From Pseudomonadota bacterium (GTDB lineage Bacteria > Pseudomonadota > Alphaproteobacteria > Micropepsales > Micropepsaceae), in NCBI GenBank assembly GCA_018241025.1, contig JAFEEQ010000011.1, positions 1 to 64,000 of the forward strand: 64,000 nucleotides of DNA, given 5' to 3'. The notes under the pieces are model-generated. The model made no database searches. It was not told the origin of the DNA and saw only the letters and a list, made by a program, of their open reading frames with translations. Position numbers and translations under genes: made by a program. Shown piece by piece: positions 1 to 7,785 of the stretch; position 1 is the stretch's first letter, and each line of letters begins with the position of its first letter.

Positions 1-82
1 ACCGGCCCGGAAAAACCCTCCAGCGCCACCGCTGAAGGCCAAATCCAGCAAGGCCGACAAGCCGCCTGCAACACTCAAACGC

Positions 83-550
83 TCAAACGCGAATTATGCA
101 GCGATCCCCACGATGGGGAGGTGAAATGTTCGCGCTCCAAAACGCCACCGCATCCCGCTTCGGCAAATCCGGATCGTCCTCGAACCACGCCACTCGCGAG
201 CCCCAATACGCATGTACCGCGGGCTTGCTCTCCGGCGCATCGTCGAGGCTCCCGGCCGGCACGATCACCCGTGTTCGGCTCCGCGTCAGATGCGGCATCG
301 GCGCGCCGCAGTGCTTGCAGAACGCGGTCGCGAAGCTCCGCGCCGTCGGCAGGTCGTAGCGCGCGACCTGATCCTCACCCGCGGTCCAGCGGAACCGCTC
401 CGGCGCGATCACGATATTCGCCGCATGCGCCGTCCCGGTCGCCTTGCGGCAGCGCGAACAGTGGCAATAAAGAAAATTCTCGAACGGCGTCTCGATCTCG
501 AACCGCACCGCGCCACAGAGGCAGCTTCCGTGGAGCGTTTCGGTCGTCAT
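83..550 (-). CDS. GFA-family (CENP-V/GFA) zinc-binding protein
   Basis: 155 aa protein with the cysteine pattern of the GFA fold: SCLCG (Cys10, Cys12), CHCSRC (Cys29, Cys31, Cys34) and CKHCG (Cys78, Cys81), which would bind two zinc ions. The family is named after a glutathione-dependent formaldehyde-activating enzyme, but most members have no proven substrate, so no reaction is assigned. The start at 550 was chosen because its ATG overlaps the TGA of the upstream HigA gene (ATGA, 547-550) and the GFA motif begins a few residues later; the upstream in-frame sequence looks non-coding. It is probably the last gene of a small minus-strand unit with higA. Fold assignment is confident, function open. 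Confidence 0.85.
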   Translation of the reverse strand: MTTETLHGSCLCGAVRFEIETPFENFLYCHCSRCRKATGTAHAANIVIAPERFRWTAGEDQVARYDLPTARSFATAFCKHCGAPMPHLTRSRTRVIVPAGSLDDAPESKPAVHAYWGSRVAWFEDDPDLPKRDAVAFWSANISPPHRGDRCIIRV

Positions 551-894
551 TCCGCAGCCAACGAGTGAACCGGAATCTTTGCGAGCGAGCCTTCGAGCTT
601 CGTTTGCGCCTCCCACAGATCGAAGACCTGCTGCATCCGCATCCAAAGTCCGGGTCCATTGCCGCAGAAGCGGCCGAAGCGCAGCGCCATCTCAGCGGTC
701 ACCGCCGGGCGGCCGGACATGATGGCGTGCAGCGTTTGGCGCGATACGCCGAGCTGCCGCGCCGCCTCGCTCACCGACAGCTTGAGATCGGCCGCGACGA
801 TGTCGCGGAAGAATTCGCCCGGATGGGTCGGCCGCCGATCGATTTTGGGTTCAGTGATCCTGGACGAGGTCGACCTTGCGTGCTTCGCCGTCAT
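547..894 (-). CDS. higA: HigA-family antitoxin (XRE helix-turn-helix)
   Basis: About 115 aa. After a short basic N-terminus comes RRPTHPGEFFRD, the signature of HigA-type addiction-module antitoxins, followed by an XRE helix-turn-helix (SVSEAARQLGVSRQTLHAI). HigA normally binds its toxin HigB and represses the shared promoter. Here the in-frame ATG at 894 lies inside the remnant of higB (851-928), so toxin and antitoxin reading frames overlap by about 44 nt; other ATG codons exist upstream. The gene ends in an ATGA overlap with the GFA-family gene. Because the toxin is reduced to its last residues, this is likely an orphan antitoxin kept as a regulator or decaying. Confidence 0.8.
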   Translation of the reverse strand: MTAKHARSTSSRITEPKIDRRPTHPGEFFRDIVAADLKLSVSEAARQLGVSRQTLHAIMSGRPAVTAEMALRFGRFCGNGPGLWMRMQQVFDLWEAQTKLEGSLAKIPVHSLAAE

Positions 895-928
895 GCCATT
901 CGAACGTGATCCGCCACGGTCCATTAGT
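851..928 (-). pseudogene. higB: C-terminal remnant of a HigB/RelE-type toxin gene
   Basis: In the frame different from higA, the minus strand encodes GPWRITFEWHDGEARKVDLV then QDH and a TGA at 853-851. This is the typical last beta-strand and tail of HigB toxins (W-R-I-x-F-x-W, D-G-x-A, V-x-L-V-x-x-H). An in-frame TGA lies immediately upstream, and the stop of the neighbouring HTH gene sits at 924-926, so the N-terminal two thirds are missing. The stub lies directly ahead of higA as in intact higBA modules. The call rests on pattern recognition of the C-terminal motif. Confidence 0.65.
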
Positions 929-1442
929 TCAGATGCCATTTATGGCCGGCGCGTTTGATCGCTTGCGCAATACAGTAGTAAGCGTCGGGCAGTAGCTCGT
1001 GTGCTTCTTCTCGCGTCGTGCTTCCCAATCTCCGATAGTTTGCGGGGGAGAATGATCCGTTTGATAGCGCATAAAAGCCCACTTGAAGTCTGTCGTTGCG
1101 CGCGCTTCGCCTTTTTAAATCGACCTCGAATTCAGCTTTCGGACCGCCTTGGCTTTCGACGAAATTGAGACACCTGTCGAGCGCGATATTGTGATCCCGA
1201 ACTCGCGCAACCTGATCAGCAATTTCGGCCTCATCCTCTCCTAAGGTTTCGTAGTCTGGGCGCCAAGCGAGACTTCTCCGGTGAAGTCGGACCCAGGCGT
1301 TGATCGCATGCTGTGCAGCTACTGGGGTTTCAACCGGGCTCTGGATCCACCGGCGTACCGTTCGATCATTCACATCAAGCAGTTGCGCCAATTCGGTTTG
1401 TGAGAGCCCGAGTTCGCTTAGGTGTTCTTTGAGGCGGTACAT
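924..1442 (-). CDS. XRE-like helix-turn-helix transcriptional regulator
   Basis: About 172 aa. The N-terminus (YRLKEHLSELGLSQTELAQL, then DVNDRTVRRW) is a clear helix-turn-helix; the remaining ~120 residues match no family I recognise. In-frame ATGs lie at 1463, 1448 and 1442. I chose 1442 because AGGA stands five bases upstream and because the promoter (TTGACC 1499-1494, TATACT 1477-1472) would start RNA near 1465, which leaves the 1463 ATG almost leaderless. Two identical-type palindromes overlap the promoter and leader, so negative autoregulation is likely. The gene end lies against the higB stub, suggesting that a deletion or insertion joined the two loci. Confidence 0.7.
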   Translation of the reverse strand: MYRLKEHLSELGLSQTELAQLLDVNDRTVRRWIQSPVETPVAAQHAINAWVRLHRRSLAWRPDYETLGEDEAEIADQVARVRDHNIALDRCLNFVESQGGPKAEFEVDLKRRSARNDRLQVGFYALSNGSFSPANYRRLGSTTREEAHELLPDAYYCIAQAIKRAGHKWHLN

Positions 1443-1448
1443 TGCCAT

Positions 1449-1499
1449 CCTATGATAGGGCATTAAGACCTAGTATAGGGCGGAAATTGAACCGGTCAA
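1449..1499 (-). promoter_or_regulatory. Promoter and twin operator of the HTH gene
   Basis: Minus-strand TTGACC (1499-1494) and TATACT (1477-1472), 16 bp apart, form a good sigma-70-type promoter. Two copies of the dyad CCTA-N3-TAGG occupy 1469-1479 (over the -10 box) and 1449-1459 (in the leader). Their starts are exactly 20 bp apart, two helical turns, as expected for side-by-side dimers of the adjacent regulator. Confidence 0.6.
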
Positions 1500-1547
1500 G
1501 TGGATTGTTGCCTGCGTCACGCTTCTTCTCTAAAACCCGCCCCGCTT

Positions 1548-1624
1548 CCGGAGAGACCTAGTCCCTCCGGTCCTGGGCTCGGCTCAGGATCGCCCCCAGG
1601 CAGCGCAGGTGCGCCCCCTGGGGC
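1548..1624 (+). promoter_or_regulatory. Three tandem hairpins in the leader of ffh
   Basis: Three stem-loops follow one another with 0-2 nt linkers. The first, 1548-1570, is CCGGAG-a-GAC, loop cta, GTC-c-CTCCGG. The second, 1571-1589, is TCCTGGG, loop ctcgg, CTCAGGA with one G-T pair. The third, 1592-1624, is GCCCCCAGG against CCTGGGGC with an inner GCGC-AGGT-GCGC hairpin, followed by TTTCGTGCTTT. They lie 30-107 bp upstream of the ffh start. It may be a structured 5' UTR, a terminator for upstream transcription or a small RNA; I match it to no known RNA family, and the 4.5S RNA signature is absent. Confidence 0.5.
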
Positions 1625-1654
1625 TTTCGTGCTTTGGAATAACGTAGGGTTCGC

Positions 1655-3037
1655 ATGTTCGACAGTCTGCAATCCCGTCTCGGCGGCGTGTTCGACCGGC
1701 TTCGCGGCCGCGGCGCGCTCACCGAGGCCGACGTGGACGAAGCCCTCGGCGAGGTCCGCACCGCGCTGATCGAGGCCGATGTCGCGCTCCCCGTCGTCAA
1801 GGATTTCATCGACAAGGTCCGCCCCCGCGCCATCGGCGAAGACGTCATCCGCTCGGTCACGCCCGGCCAGCAGGTCGTCAAGATCGTGCACGACGTCTTG
1901 GTCGAGACCCTCGGCCAGGAGAACGCGACCCTCAATCTCGGCTCCCCGCCCGCGCCGATCCTCATGGTCGGCCTCCAGGGTTCGGGCAAGACGACGACCT
2001 CGGCCAAGCTCGGCCTCCTGCTCCAGGGCAAGGAGAAGAAGCGCGTCCTGATGGCCTCGCTCGACACCTCGCGCCCCGCCGCGATGGAGCAGCTCAAGAT
2101 CCTCGGCGAGCAGGCCGAAGTCGCGACACTTCCCATCGTGCTCGGTCAGGGCCCGCTCGAGATCGCGCGCCGCGCCATGGCGAGCGCGAAAGTCGGCGGC
2201 TACGACGTCCTTATCCTCGACACCGCCGGCCGCCAGCACATCGACGAGCAGCTCATGCTCGAAGTCGCGGCGATCCGCGATCTCGTCAAGCCGCATGAGA
2301 CGCTTCTGATCGCCGACTCGCTCACCGGCCAGGACGCGGTGAACATCGCGCGCACCTTCAACGAGCGCGTGCCGCTCAGCGGCATCATCCTGACGCGAAC
2401 CGATGGCGATGCCCGCGGCGGCGCCGCGCTTTCGATGCGCGCGGTCACCGGCGCGCCGATCAAGTTCCTCGCCACCGGCGAAAAGCTCGAGGCACTCGAA
2501 GCCTTCCACCCCGGCCGTGTCGCCGGCCGCATCCTCGACATGGGCGACGTCGTCTCGCTGGTCGAGAAAGCGGCCGAGACCATCGACAAAGAAAAGGCCG
2601 AGAAGCTCGCCCGCAAGATGAAGAAGGGCGAGTTCGACATGAACGATCTCGCCGAACAGCTCAAGCAGATGAAACAGCTCGGCGGCATGCAGGGCGTGCT
2701 CGGCATGCTGCCCGGCGTGGGCAAGATCAAGGGCCAGCTCGACGCCGCCGGCATGGACGACAAGCTGCTGACCCGCCAGGAAGCGATCATCCTGTCGATG
2801 ACGAAGAAGGAGCGGTCCAAGCCCGACATCATCAACGGCTCGCGCCGCAAGCGCATCGCGCAGGGCTCGGGCGTCGACGTCAGCGAGGTCAACAAGCTCC
2901 TCAAGATGCACCGCCAGATGTCCGATGTGATGAAGAAGATGGGCAAGGGCGGCCGCGCCATGCAGGGCCTCAGCGCCCTCTTCGGCGGCGGCGGCATGCC
3001 TCCGATGCCGCCCGGCATGGGTGGTGGAAGACGGTAA
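1655..3037 (+). CDS. ffh: Signal recognition particle GTPase Ffh (SRP54)
   Basis: 460 aa, normal length. The N domain (about 1-95) precedes the G domain with P-loop GLQGSGKTT (106-114), DTAGR (189-193) and TRTD at 247-250, where many homologues have TKxD. The methionine-rich M domain (about 300-435) ends in a Gly/Met/Pro tail. Ffh binds 4.5S RNA and N-terminal signals of nascent membrane proteins and delivers ribosomes to FtsY. It heads the ffh-rpsP-rimM-trmD-rplS block. The ATG has AGGG about 7 bp upstream and follows the triple hairpin. Confidence 0.98.
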   Translation: MFDSLQSRLGGVFDRLRGRGALTEADVDEALGEVRTALIEADVALPVVKDFIDKVRPRAIGEDVIRSVTPGQQVVKIVHDVLVETLGQENATLNLGSPPAPILMVGLQGSGKTTTSAKLGLLLQGKEKKRVLMASLDTSRPAAMEQLKILGEQAEVATLPIVLGQGPLEIARRAMASAKVGGYDVLILDTAGRQHIDEQLMLEVAAIRDLVKPHETLLIADSLTGQDAVNIARTFNERVPLSGIILTRTDGDARGGAALSMRAVTGAPIKFLATGEKLEALEAFHPGRVAGRILDMGDVVSLVEKAAETIDKEKAEKLARKMKKGEFDMNDLAEQLKQMKQLGGMQGVLGMLPGVGKIKGQLDAAGMDDKLLTRQEAIILSMTKKERSKPDIINGSRRKRIAQGSGVDVSEVNKLLKMHRQMSDVMKKMGKGGRAMQGLSALFGGGGMPPMPPGMGGGRR

Positions 3038-3041
3038 TTGG

Positions 3042-3095
3042 CACGCGGAGACGCGGAGTCGTGGAGGCCCTCCGCGTTCTCCGCGGCTCCGCGTG
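3042..3095. repeat. CGCGGAG palindromic intergenic repeat
   Basis: Left arm CACGCGGAGACGCGGAGT and right arm with CTCCGCG motifs ending CTCCGCGTG form a long dyad filling the ffh-rpsP gap. A second copy lies at 8032-8089. It could fold in the ffh-rpsP message and affect relative expression. Confidence 0.75.
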
Positions 3096-3135
3096 AGACC
3101 AAAGGTTTGAACGAACAGACGAAGGAAAGACAAAG

Positions 3136-3489
3136 ATGTCATTGAAGATCAGACTCGCCCGCGGCGGCACCAAGAAGCGTCCGCATTACGCCATCGTGAT
3201 CGCGGATTCGCGCAGCCCGCGCGACGGCCGCTTCATCGAGAAGATCGGCTTCTACAATCCGCTCCTCCCGAAGGACCACGCGGACCGCATCAAGCTCGAC
3301 ACGGCGAAGGCCGGCGAGTGGCTGAAGAAGGGCGCGACCGCGTCCGACCGCGTCCACCGCTTCCTCGCGAACGCGGGCCTGGTGAAGCCGCTCGCGAAGA
3401 ACAACCCGGAGAAGGCCAAGCCGAAGAAGAAGGCGCAGGAACGCGCCGCGGCAAACGCCAAGGCCGCGGAAGCCCCGGCTGAAGGTTGA
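3136..3489 (+). CDS. rpsP: 30S ribosomal protein bS16
   Basis: 117 aa. The first ~80 residues are the bS16 fold (starting [20 protein letters not shown], with GFYNPLLP), a 16S rRNA-binding protein needed for 30S assembly. The C-terminal ~35 residues are a Lys/Ala-rich tail, longer than in enteric bacteria but common in alphaproteobacteria. A GAAGGAAAG Shine-Dalgarno region precedes the ATG. Palindromic repeats flank the gene on both sides (3042-3095 and 3500-3530). Confidence 0.97.
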   Translation: MSLKIRLARGGTKKRPHYAIVIADSRSPRDGRFIEKIGFYNPLLPKDHADRIKLDTAKAGEWLKKGATASDRVHRFLANAGLVKPLAKNNPEKAKPKKKAQERAAANAKAAEAPAEG

Positions 3490-3499
3490 TCTCCAACCT

Positions 3500-3530
3500 C
3501 ACCATGGCCGCCTCAAGGGCTGCCATGGTG
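3500..3530. repeat. Dyad CACCATGGC...GCCATGGTG between rpsP and rimM
   Basis: Perfect 9 bp arms (3500-3508 and 3522-3530) enclose CGCCTCAAGGGCT. The core GGCCGCCTCAAGGGC plus GCCATGGTG recurs at 8119-8143 with one mismatch. The hairpin ends 13 bp before the rimM ATG and may influence its translation. Confidence 0.6.
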
Positions 3531-3543
3531 CAGTGGGGTTTGA

Positions 3544-4071
3544 ATGAAATCCCGCGACATCCTTCTCGCCGCCGTGATCGGTGCGCAGGGCCTCAAGGGC
3601 GAGGTGAAGGTCAAGGCCTTCACCGAATCCCCCGAATCCCTCGCGCACTATCGCGACCTGCATACGAAAGACGGCCGCCGCTTCACCGTCACCGCCGCGC
3701 GCGCGACCAAGCCCGACGAAGCGGTCCTCACCCTCGCCGAAGTGACAGATCGCAGCACGGCTGAAGCCCTGAAGGGCACCGAGCTCTACATCGGCCGCGC
3801 TGCGCTCCCCGACACCGAAGAAGACGAGTTCTACCACGCCGATCTCATCGGCCTGCGCGCCGAGGACGCCGAAGGCCGCGTGCTCGGCACCGTGCACGCC
3901 ATCCACAATTACGGCGCCGGCGACGTGATCGAGATCGCCCGCCCCGATGGCGACAGCGTGCTGCTCGCCTTCACGAAAGACACCGTCCCGACCATCGAGA
4001 TCCCCAAGGGCCGCATCGTCGTCGCGCTCCCCGACGAAACCGAAGCCCGCGGCCACGGCTACACGGAATGA
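3544..4071 (+). CDS. rimM: Ribosome maturation factor RimM
   Basis: 175 aa, usual size. The N-terminal RimM domain (AAVIGAQGLKGEVKVKAF) binds uS19 during 30S head maturation, and the C-terminal PRC-barrel part contains EFYHADLIGL and IPKGRIVVALP. Position between rpsP and trmD is the conserved order. Seven bases separate its stop from the trmD start, so coupling is probable. Confidence 0.96.
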   Translation: MKSRDILLAAVIGAQGLKGEVKVKAFTESPESLAHYRDLHTKDGRRFTVTAARATKPDEAVLTLAEVTDRSTAEALKGTELYIGRAALPDTEEDEFYHADLIGLRAEDAEGRVLGTVHAIHNYGAGDVIEIARPDGDSVLLAFTKDTVPTIEIPKGRIVVALPDETEARGHGYTE

Positions 4072-4078
4072 GCGGCGC

Positions 4079-4774
4079 ATGACCTGGGCCGCGACCGTCC
4101 TCACACTCTTCCCGGAGATGTTCCCCGGGCCGCTCGGCCATTCGCTGCTTGGCAAGGCGCGGCTGAACGAGCTCTGGTCGCTCGACATCCGCGACATCCG
4201 CGAGCACGGCATCGGCCGCCATCGCAAAGTCGACGACACCCCGGCCGGCGGCGGACCCGGCATGGTGATGCGCGCCGACGTCGCGCTCGCCGCCATCGAC
4301 GCGGTGGAGCGCGCCGCCCGCCCGCTCATCTATCTCTCGCCGCGCGGCCTGCCGCTGCAGCAGGCCCGCGTCGCCGCGCTCGCCGCGGGTCCGGGCGCCA
4401 TCCTGCTCTGCGGCCGCTTCGAGGGCCTCGATCAGCGCGCCATCGACGCCCGCGCCATCGAGGAGGTCAGCCTCGGCGATTTCGTCCTCGCGGGCGGCGA
4501 GATCGCCGCTATGGCGCTGATCGAGGCCGCGGTCCGCCTCATCCCCGGCGTGCTCGGCGCGGCCGAATCCCCCGCGGAGGAGAGTTTCTCTCACGGCCTC
4601 CTCGAATATCCGCAATTCACCCGCCCGCAGGCGGTCGAGGGCCTGTCCATCCCGGATGTGCTAAATAACGGAAATCACAAGGAAATTTTCAAGTGGCGCC
4701 AGGCCCGGGCGGAGGATCTGACGCGCACCCGCCGCCCCGACCTCTGGGCCCTCTATGAAAAGAAAAAGACATAG
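4079..4774 (+). CDS. trmD: tRNA (guanine-37-N1)-methyltransferase TrmD
   Basis: 231 aa SPOUT methyltransferase that makes m1G37 in tRNAs reading CNN codons, preventing +1 frameshifts. Visible motifs: LFPEMFPGPLGHS at the N-terminus, PAGGGPGMVM, and the trefoil-knot SAM-binding segments LSPRGLPL, LCGRFEGLDQR and SLGDFVLAGGE. The reading frame is open farther upstream inside rimM, but the family starts at MTWAATVLTLFPEMF, so 4079 was chosen. The C-terminal domain is present and ends in a short lysine run. Confidence 0.96.
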   Translation: MTWAATVLTLFPEMFPGPLGHSLLGKARLNELWSLDIRDIREHGIGRHRKVDDTPAGGGPGMVMRADVALAAIDAVERAARPLIYLSPRGLPLQQARVAALAAGPGAILLCGRFEGLDQRAIDARAIEEVSLGDFVLAGGEIAAMALIEAAVRLIPGVLGAAESPAEESFSHGLLEYPQFTRPQAVEGLSIPDVLNNGNHKEIFKWRQARAEDLTRTRRPDLWALYEKKKT

Positions 4775-4822
4775 GCTATACGCCCCGCTCTTTCGCAGAA
4801 CCACGCGCCCGGAGACTTCCCC

Positions 4823-5227
4823 ATGAACCTGCTGCAGACGCTCGAAGCCGAGCAGATGAAGGCCGTCCGGGCCACGCCGCATCCCGAATTCCGTGCCGGC
4901 GACACGCTGAAGGTCAACGTCAAGGTCGTCGAAGTCTCCTATGACGAGAAGGCCAAGGCAGAGAAGCGCCGCGAGCGCCTGCAGGCCTTCGAAGGCGTCT
5001 GCATCGCCCGCCAGGGCCAGGGCCTGAACGAGAGCTTCACCGTGCGCAAGATCTCCTATGGCGAAGGCGTGGAGCGCGTGTTCCCGATCTACTCGCCGCT
5101 GGTCGACAGCGTGACGGTGGTCCGCAAGGGCAAGGTGCGCCGCGCCAAGCTCTATTATCTGCGCGGCCGCCGCGGCAAGGGCGCCCGCATCGCCGAGCGC
5201 CAGGACAACGACGCCACCGGGGCTTAA
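4823..5227 (+). CDS. rplS: 50S ribosomal protein bL19
   Basis: 134 aa. Conserved bL19 blocks are present: [37 protein letters not shown] and [16 protein letters not shown]. Between the first strand (KVNVKVVEV) and the usual RERLQAFEG there is an extra charged stretch [12 protein letters not shown], about 11 residues longer than the homologues I can recall. The stop overlaps by four bases the end of a convergent toxin gene (5224). Confidence 0.97.
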   Translation: MNLLQTLEAEQMKAVRATPHPEFRAGDTLKVNVKVVEVSYDEKAKAEKRRERLQAFEGVCIARQGQGLNESFTVRKISYGEGVERVFPIYSPLVDSVTVVRKGKVRRAKLYYLRGRRGKGARIAERQDNDATGA

Positions 5228-5541
5228 GGCATTTCACGCAGCAGGGCGGCGATATCGCGCCGCCCATGCAAGACTCGAACGACCTCGATCGTGTCCGCAT
5301 TGATCATGCGAAAGTACACGAGCCATTGGTCGAAGCGTGTCGACACGCGGACTCGTCTGAAGTTCACGCTACCGCTGATGACTCGCTGCCCGCTCTCCGG
5401 AAACTGGGCAATCCGCTGAAAACACAGGAGGATTTCCTCGCCGAAACGTTGCGATGAAATCGGGCTGTCGAGCGCGATATAGCTCGCGGCGTCGGCGATA
5501 TCGTCCTCTGCCGTGCGCGCCGTCGTGACGACGCAGGTCAT
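5224..5541 (-). CDS. RelE/ParE-superfamily toxin
   Basis: 105 aa. [47 protein letters not shown] and [11 protein letters not shown] are the usual landmarks of ParE/RelE-fold toxins. The gene starts in an ATGA overlap (5538-5541) with the upstream antitoxin, the normal antitoxin-first arrangement. Whether it targets gyrase (ParE-like) or mRNA (RelE-like) cannot be told from sequence. A GC-rich inverted repeat in its last codons (GGGCGGCG/CGCCGCCC region near 5243-5262) could slow transcription coming from rplS. Confidence 0.85.
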   Translation of the reverse strand: MTCVVTTARTAEDDIADAASYIALDSPISSQRFGEEILLCFQRIAQFPESGQRVISGSVNFRRVRVSTRFDQWLVYFRMINADTIEVVRVLHGRRDIAALLREMP

Positions 5542-5792
5542 TTTTTTGTCGAGACCCGGGCGAGACCTCTTGCGACGAGACGATCTATTTTCTCTTTCGT
5601 GATCGGTCCTGTATTCGGCGACTGCAACCCTTCTTCCAGCTTCGCCCGGACCCAATCGCTGACGACAGCGTCCTGGCTGTCTTGCTCGATCAGCGCGTCG
5701 ACATAAGCATCGACGGACTCGAACCCGTCCGCGCGCGCCTGCTTCTCGGCAAGGGCGCGAGCATGTGGCGAGAGGGTGACGGGCTTGTTCAT
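5538..5792 (-). CDS. ParD-like antitoxin
   Basis: 84 aa. The N-terminus (NKPVTLSPHARALAEKQARA) fits a ribbon-helix-helix strand and helix, followed by FESVDAYVDALI and an acidic/basic helical C-terminus for toxin binding. The start at 5792 is the first methionine consistent with this family; longer in-frame starts would add an unrelated Cys-rich stretch. It precedes the toxin with a 4 bp overlap, so the two are translationally coupled and the antitoxin should repress the operon. Confidence 0.8.
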   Translation of the reverse strand: MNKPVTLSPHARALAEKQARADGFESVDAYVDALIEQDSQDAVVSDWVRAKLEEGLQSPNTGPITKEKIDRLVARGLARVSTKK

Positions 5793-5932
5793 GGCGCAAG
5801 AATACGCCTTCGCGCCCGCAAAACAAAGCGCCGCGCTAAACCGGCAACACTTCCAGCTTTTCGCCGGCACCCCCTTCCACGCCGCGGCGACGCGCCTATT
5901 CTCCGCGCCCCAAAAACGAGGGCGTACGAGTC

Positions 5933-7765
5933 GTGCCGCGCGAGATCGCCACCGAGACCGTCGTCAACGGCGCCGAACCGCTGGATGAGGTGCTGTCGCT
6001 GAAGCGCGTGCCGCCCACGCCTTTCGCCTTCATCTGGTTCCTGATCCGCGCGCATTTCCCCGGCCGCGTCGCCGCCATGGCCGGCATCGCGCTGCTTGCC
6101 ACCTCGATCGAGGCCTTTGCGCCGCTCGTCTTCTCGCATCTCGTCAACGCGATCACCGCCGCGGTGAAGACGCATGGCGGCTTCGAAACCGTGCTGCCCT
6201 GGATCGTCTGGCTCGCCGTCGTCTGGCTCGCGAGCGCCAGCGCCTATCGCGGCTACGAGATGGTGGACGTGAACACCGGCCCGCGCATGCGCGGCCTCGC
6301 GCAGAAATATCTCTTCGTCTACCTGCTCGGCCATTCGCCGCGCTATTTCCAGGACAATTTCGCCGGCAAGCTCGGCCAGAAGGTGAAGCAGGCGGGGCAG
6401 GCGACCATCGGCATCCTCGGCATCGTCTGCATGGATGCGGTGCGCGTGCTCGGCCTCGTCCTGCTCGGCGCCGTGCTGATGGCGATCCAGGCGCCGAGCT
6501 ATGCGCTCATCCTCGGCCTCTGGACGGTGCTTTATCTCGGCGTCGTCTTCGCCCTGGCGCGGCGCTGCGTCGTGCTCTCCAAGGCGCTGTCGGACGAAGT
6601 CTCGACCTCCACCGGCCGGCTGATCGACGCGATCTCCAACGCCGACCTCGTGCGCGCCTTCGCCAAGGCGATCTACGAGCGCAAGTTCATCTCCTATTTC
6701 CTCGCCGACGAGATGAACGCCTCGCGCCGCTTCCGCTGGTTCCTCATCACCATGCGCCTCTTCATGCAGACGGCGACGCTGCTCCTGCTGATCGCGCTCG
6801 TCTGGATCACCGCGCGCGACATCGTCGCCGGCGCGATCTCGCTCGGCGCCTTCACCATGATCTACCTCCTCGCCAACCAGATCGCGCGCGGCGTGCAGGA
6901 GCTGTCGTTCCGCATGCTCGATTATTTCGAACAGCTCGGCACCCTCGCCGAAGCGCTCGACCTGGTCAGCGCCCCGCACGAGATCGTCGACGCCGCGGAT
7001 GCGGCGCCGCTCGCGGTCGGCAGCGGCCATATCCGCTTCGAGAACGTCACCTTCCGTCATCCCAACGGCTACCAGGTGTTCGAGAATCTCAATCTCGACA
7101 TCAAGCCGGGCGAGAAGGTCGGCCTCGTCGGGCCCTCGGGCGCGGGCAAGTCGACGCTGGTGCGCCTCCTACGCCGCCAGTTCGAGCCCCAGCAGGGCCG
7201 CATCACGATCGACGGCCAGGATATCGCCCACGTCACCTGGGATTCGCTCAACGAAGCGATCGCCGAGGTGCCGCAGATGCCGGGCGTCTTCCATCGCAAC
7301 GTCCGCGACAACATCCGCTATGCTAGGCCGCTGGCGGCGGAAGAGCAGGTCCACGACGCCGCGCGCAAGGCCTTCGCGCACGATTTCATCGCCGAGCGCG
7401 ACGAGGGCTACGACATGATCGTGGGCGAGCAGGGCATCAAGCTCTCCGGCGGCGAGCGCCAGCGCGTCGCCATCGCCCGCGCCCTGGTGAAGGATGCGCG
7501 CATCCTCGTGCTCGACGAAGCGACCTCCTCGCTCGACAGCGAAAGCGAGCACCTGATCCAGACCGCGCTCTGGACGCTGGTCCAGGGCCGCACGGTGATC
7601 GCGATTGCGCATCGCCTCTCGACCATCGCGGGGATGGACCGCGTGATCTATCTCGAAAACGGCCAGGTCCTCGAAGACGGCCCGCACCGCGTCCTGCTGG
7701 CCAACAACGGCCCCTATGCCCGCCTCTGGAACCGCCAGATGGGCGGGTTTATAGACGCGGCGTGA
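5933..7765 (+). CDS. ABC transporter, fused membrane and ATPase domains (exporter type)
   Basis: 610 aa half-transporter with a GTG start (GAGGG ten bases upstream). An N-terminal membrane domain of about six helices (roughly 40-330) is joined to an ATPase domain with Walker A GPSGAGKST (about 400), Q-loop VPQMPGVFHRN, signature LSGGERQRVAIARA (about 504), Walker B ILVLDEATSSLD and the switch AHRLST. This is the layout of type IV exporters that work as homodimers on lipids, peptides or drugs. The substrate is unknown. It stands alone, with repeats downstream. Confidence 0.9.
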   Translation: MPREIATETVVNGAEPLDEVLSLKRVPPTPFAFIWFLIRAHFPGRVAAMAGIALLATSIEAFAPLVFSHLVNAITAAVKTHGGFETVLPWIVWLAVVWLASASAYRGYEMVDVNTGPRMRGLAQKYLFVYLLGHSPRYFQDNFAGKLGQKVKQAGQATIGILGIVCMDAVRVLGLVLLGAVLMAIQAPSYALILGLWTVLYLGVVFALARRCVVLSKALSDEVSTSTGRLIDAISNADLVRAFAKAIYERKFISYFLADEMNASRRFRWFLITMRLFMQTATLLLLIALVWITARDIVAGAISLGAFTMIYLLANQIARGVQELSFRMLDYFEQLGTLAEALDLVSAPHEIVDAADAAPLAVGSGHIRFENVTFRHPNGYQVFENLNLDIKPGEKVGLVGPSGAGKSTLVRLLRRQFEPQQGRITIDGQDIAHVTWDSLNEAIAEVPQMPGVFHRNVRDNIRYARPLAAEEQVHDAARKAFAHDFIAERDEGYDMIVGEQGIKLSGGERQRVAIARALVKDARILVLDEATSSLDSESEHLIQTALWTLVQGRTVIAIAHRLSTIAGMDRVIYLENGQVLEDGPHRVLLANNGPYARLWNRQMGGFIDAA

Positions 7766-7785
7766 GCGCAACGGTGCAACGGCGC

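Noticed and set aside
1..122. Possible 3' end of a plus-strand gene entering from the left (basic/Pro-rich peptide ending near 122)
   Set aside because: Only about 40 residues without a motif, overlapping the end of the GFA gene; the window edge prevents judgement.
1548..1654. 4.5S SRP RNA gene next to ffh
   Set aside because: The conserved GGAAGGAAGCAGCC-type loop is absent, although the region is structured.
1517..3142. 541-codon minus-strand frame opposite ffh
   Set aside because: Asp/Arg/Ala/Leu-rich shadow antisense to ffh; no domain, no start signal. Similar long antisense frames opposite ftsZ, ligA, pepP and the MFS genes were rejected for the same reason.
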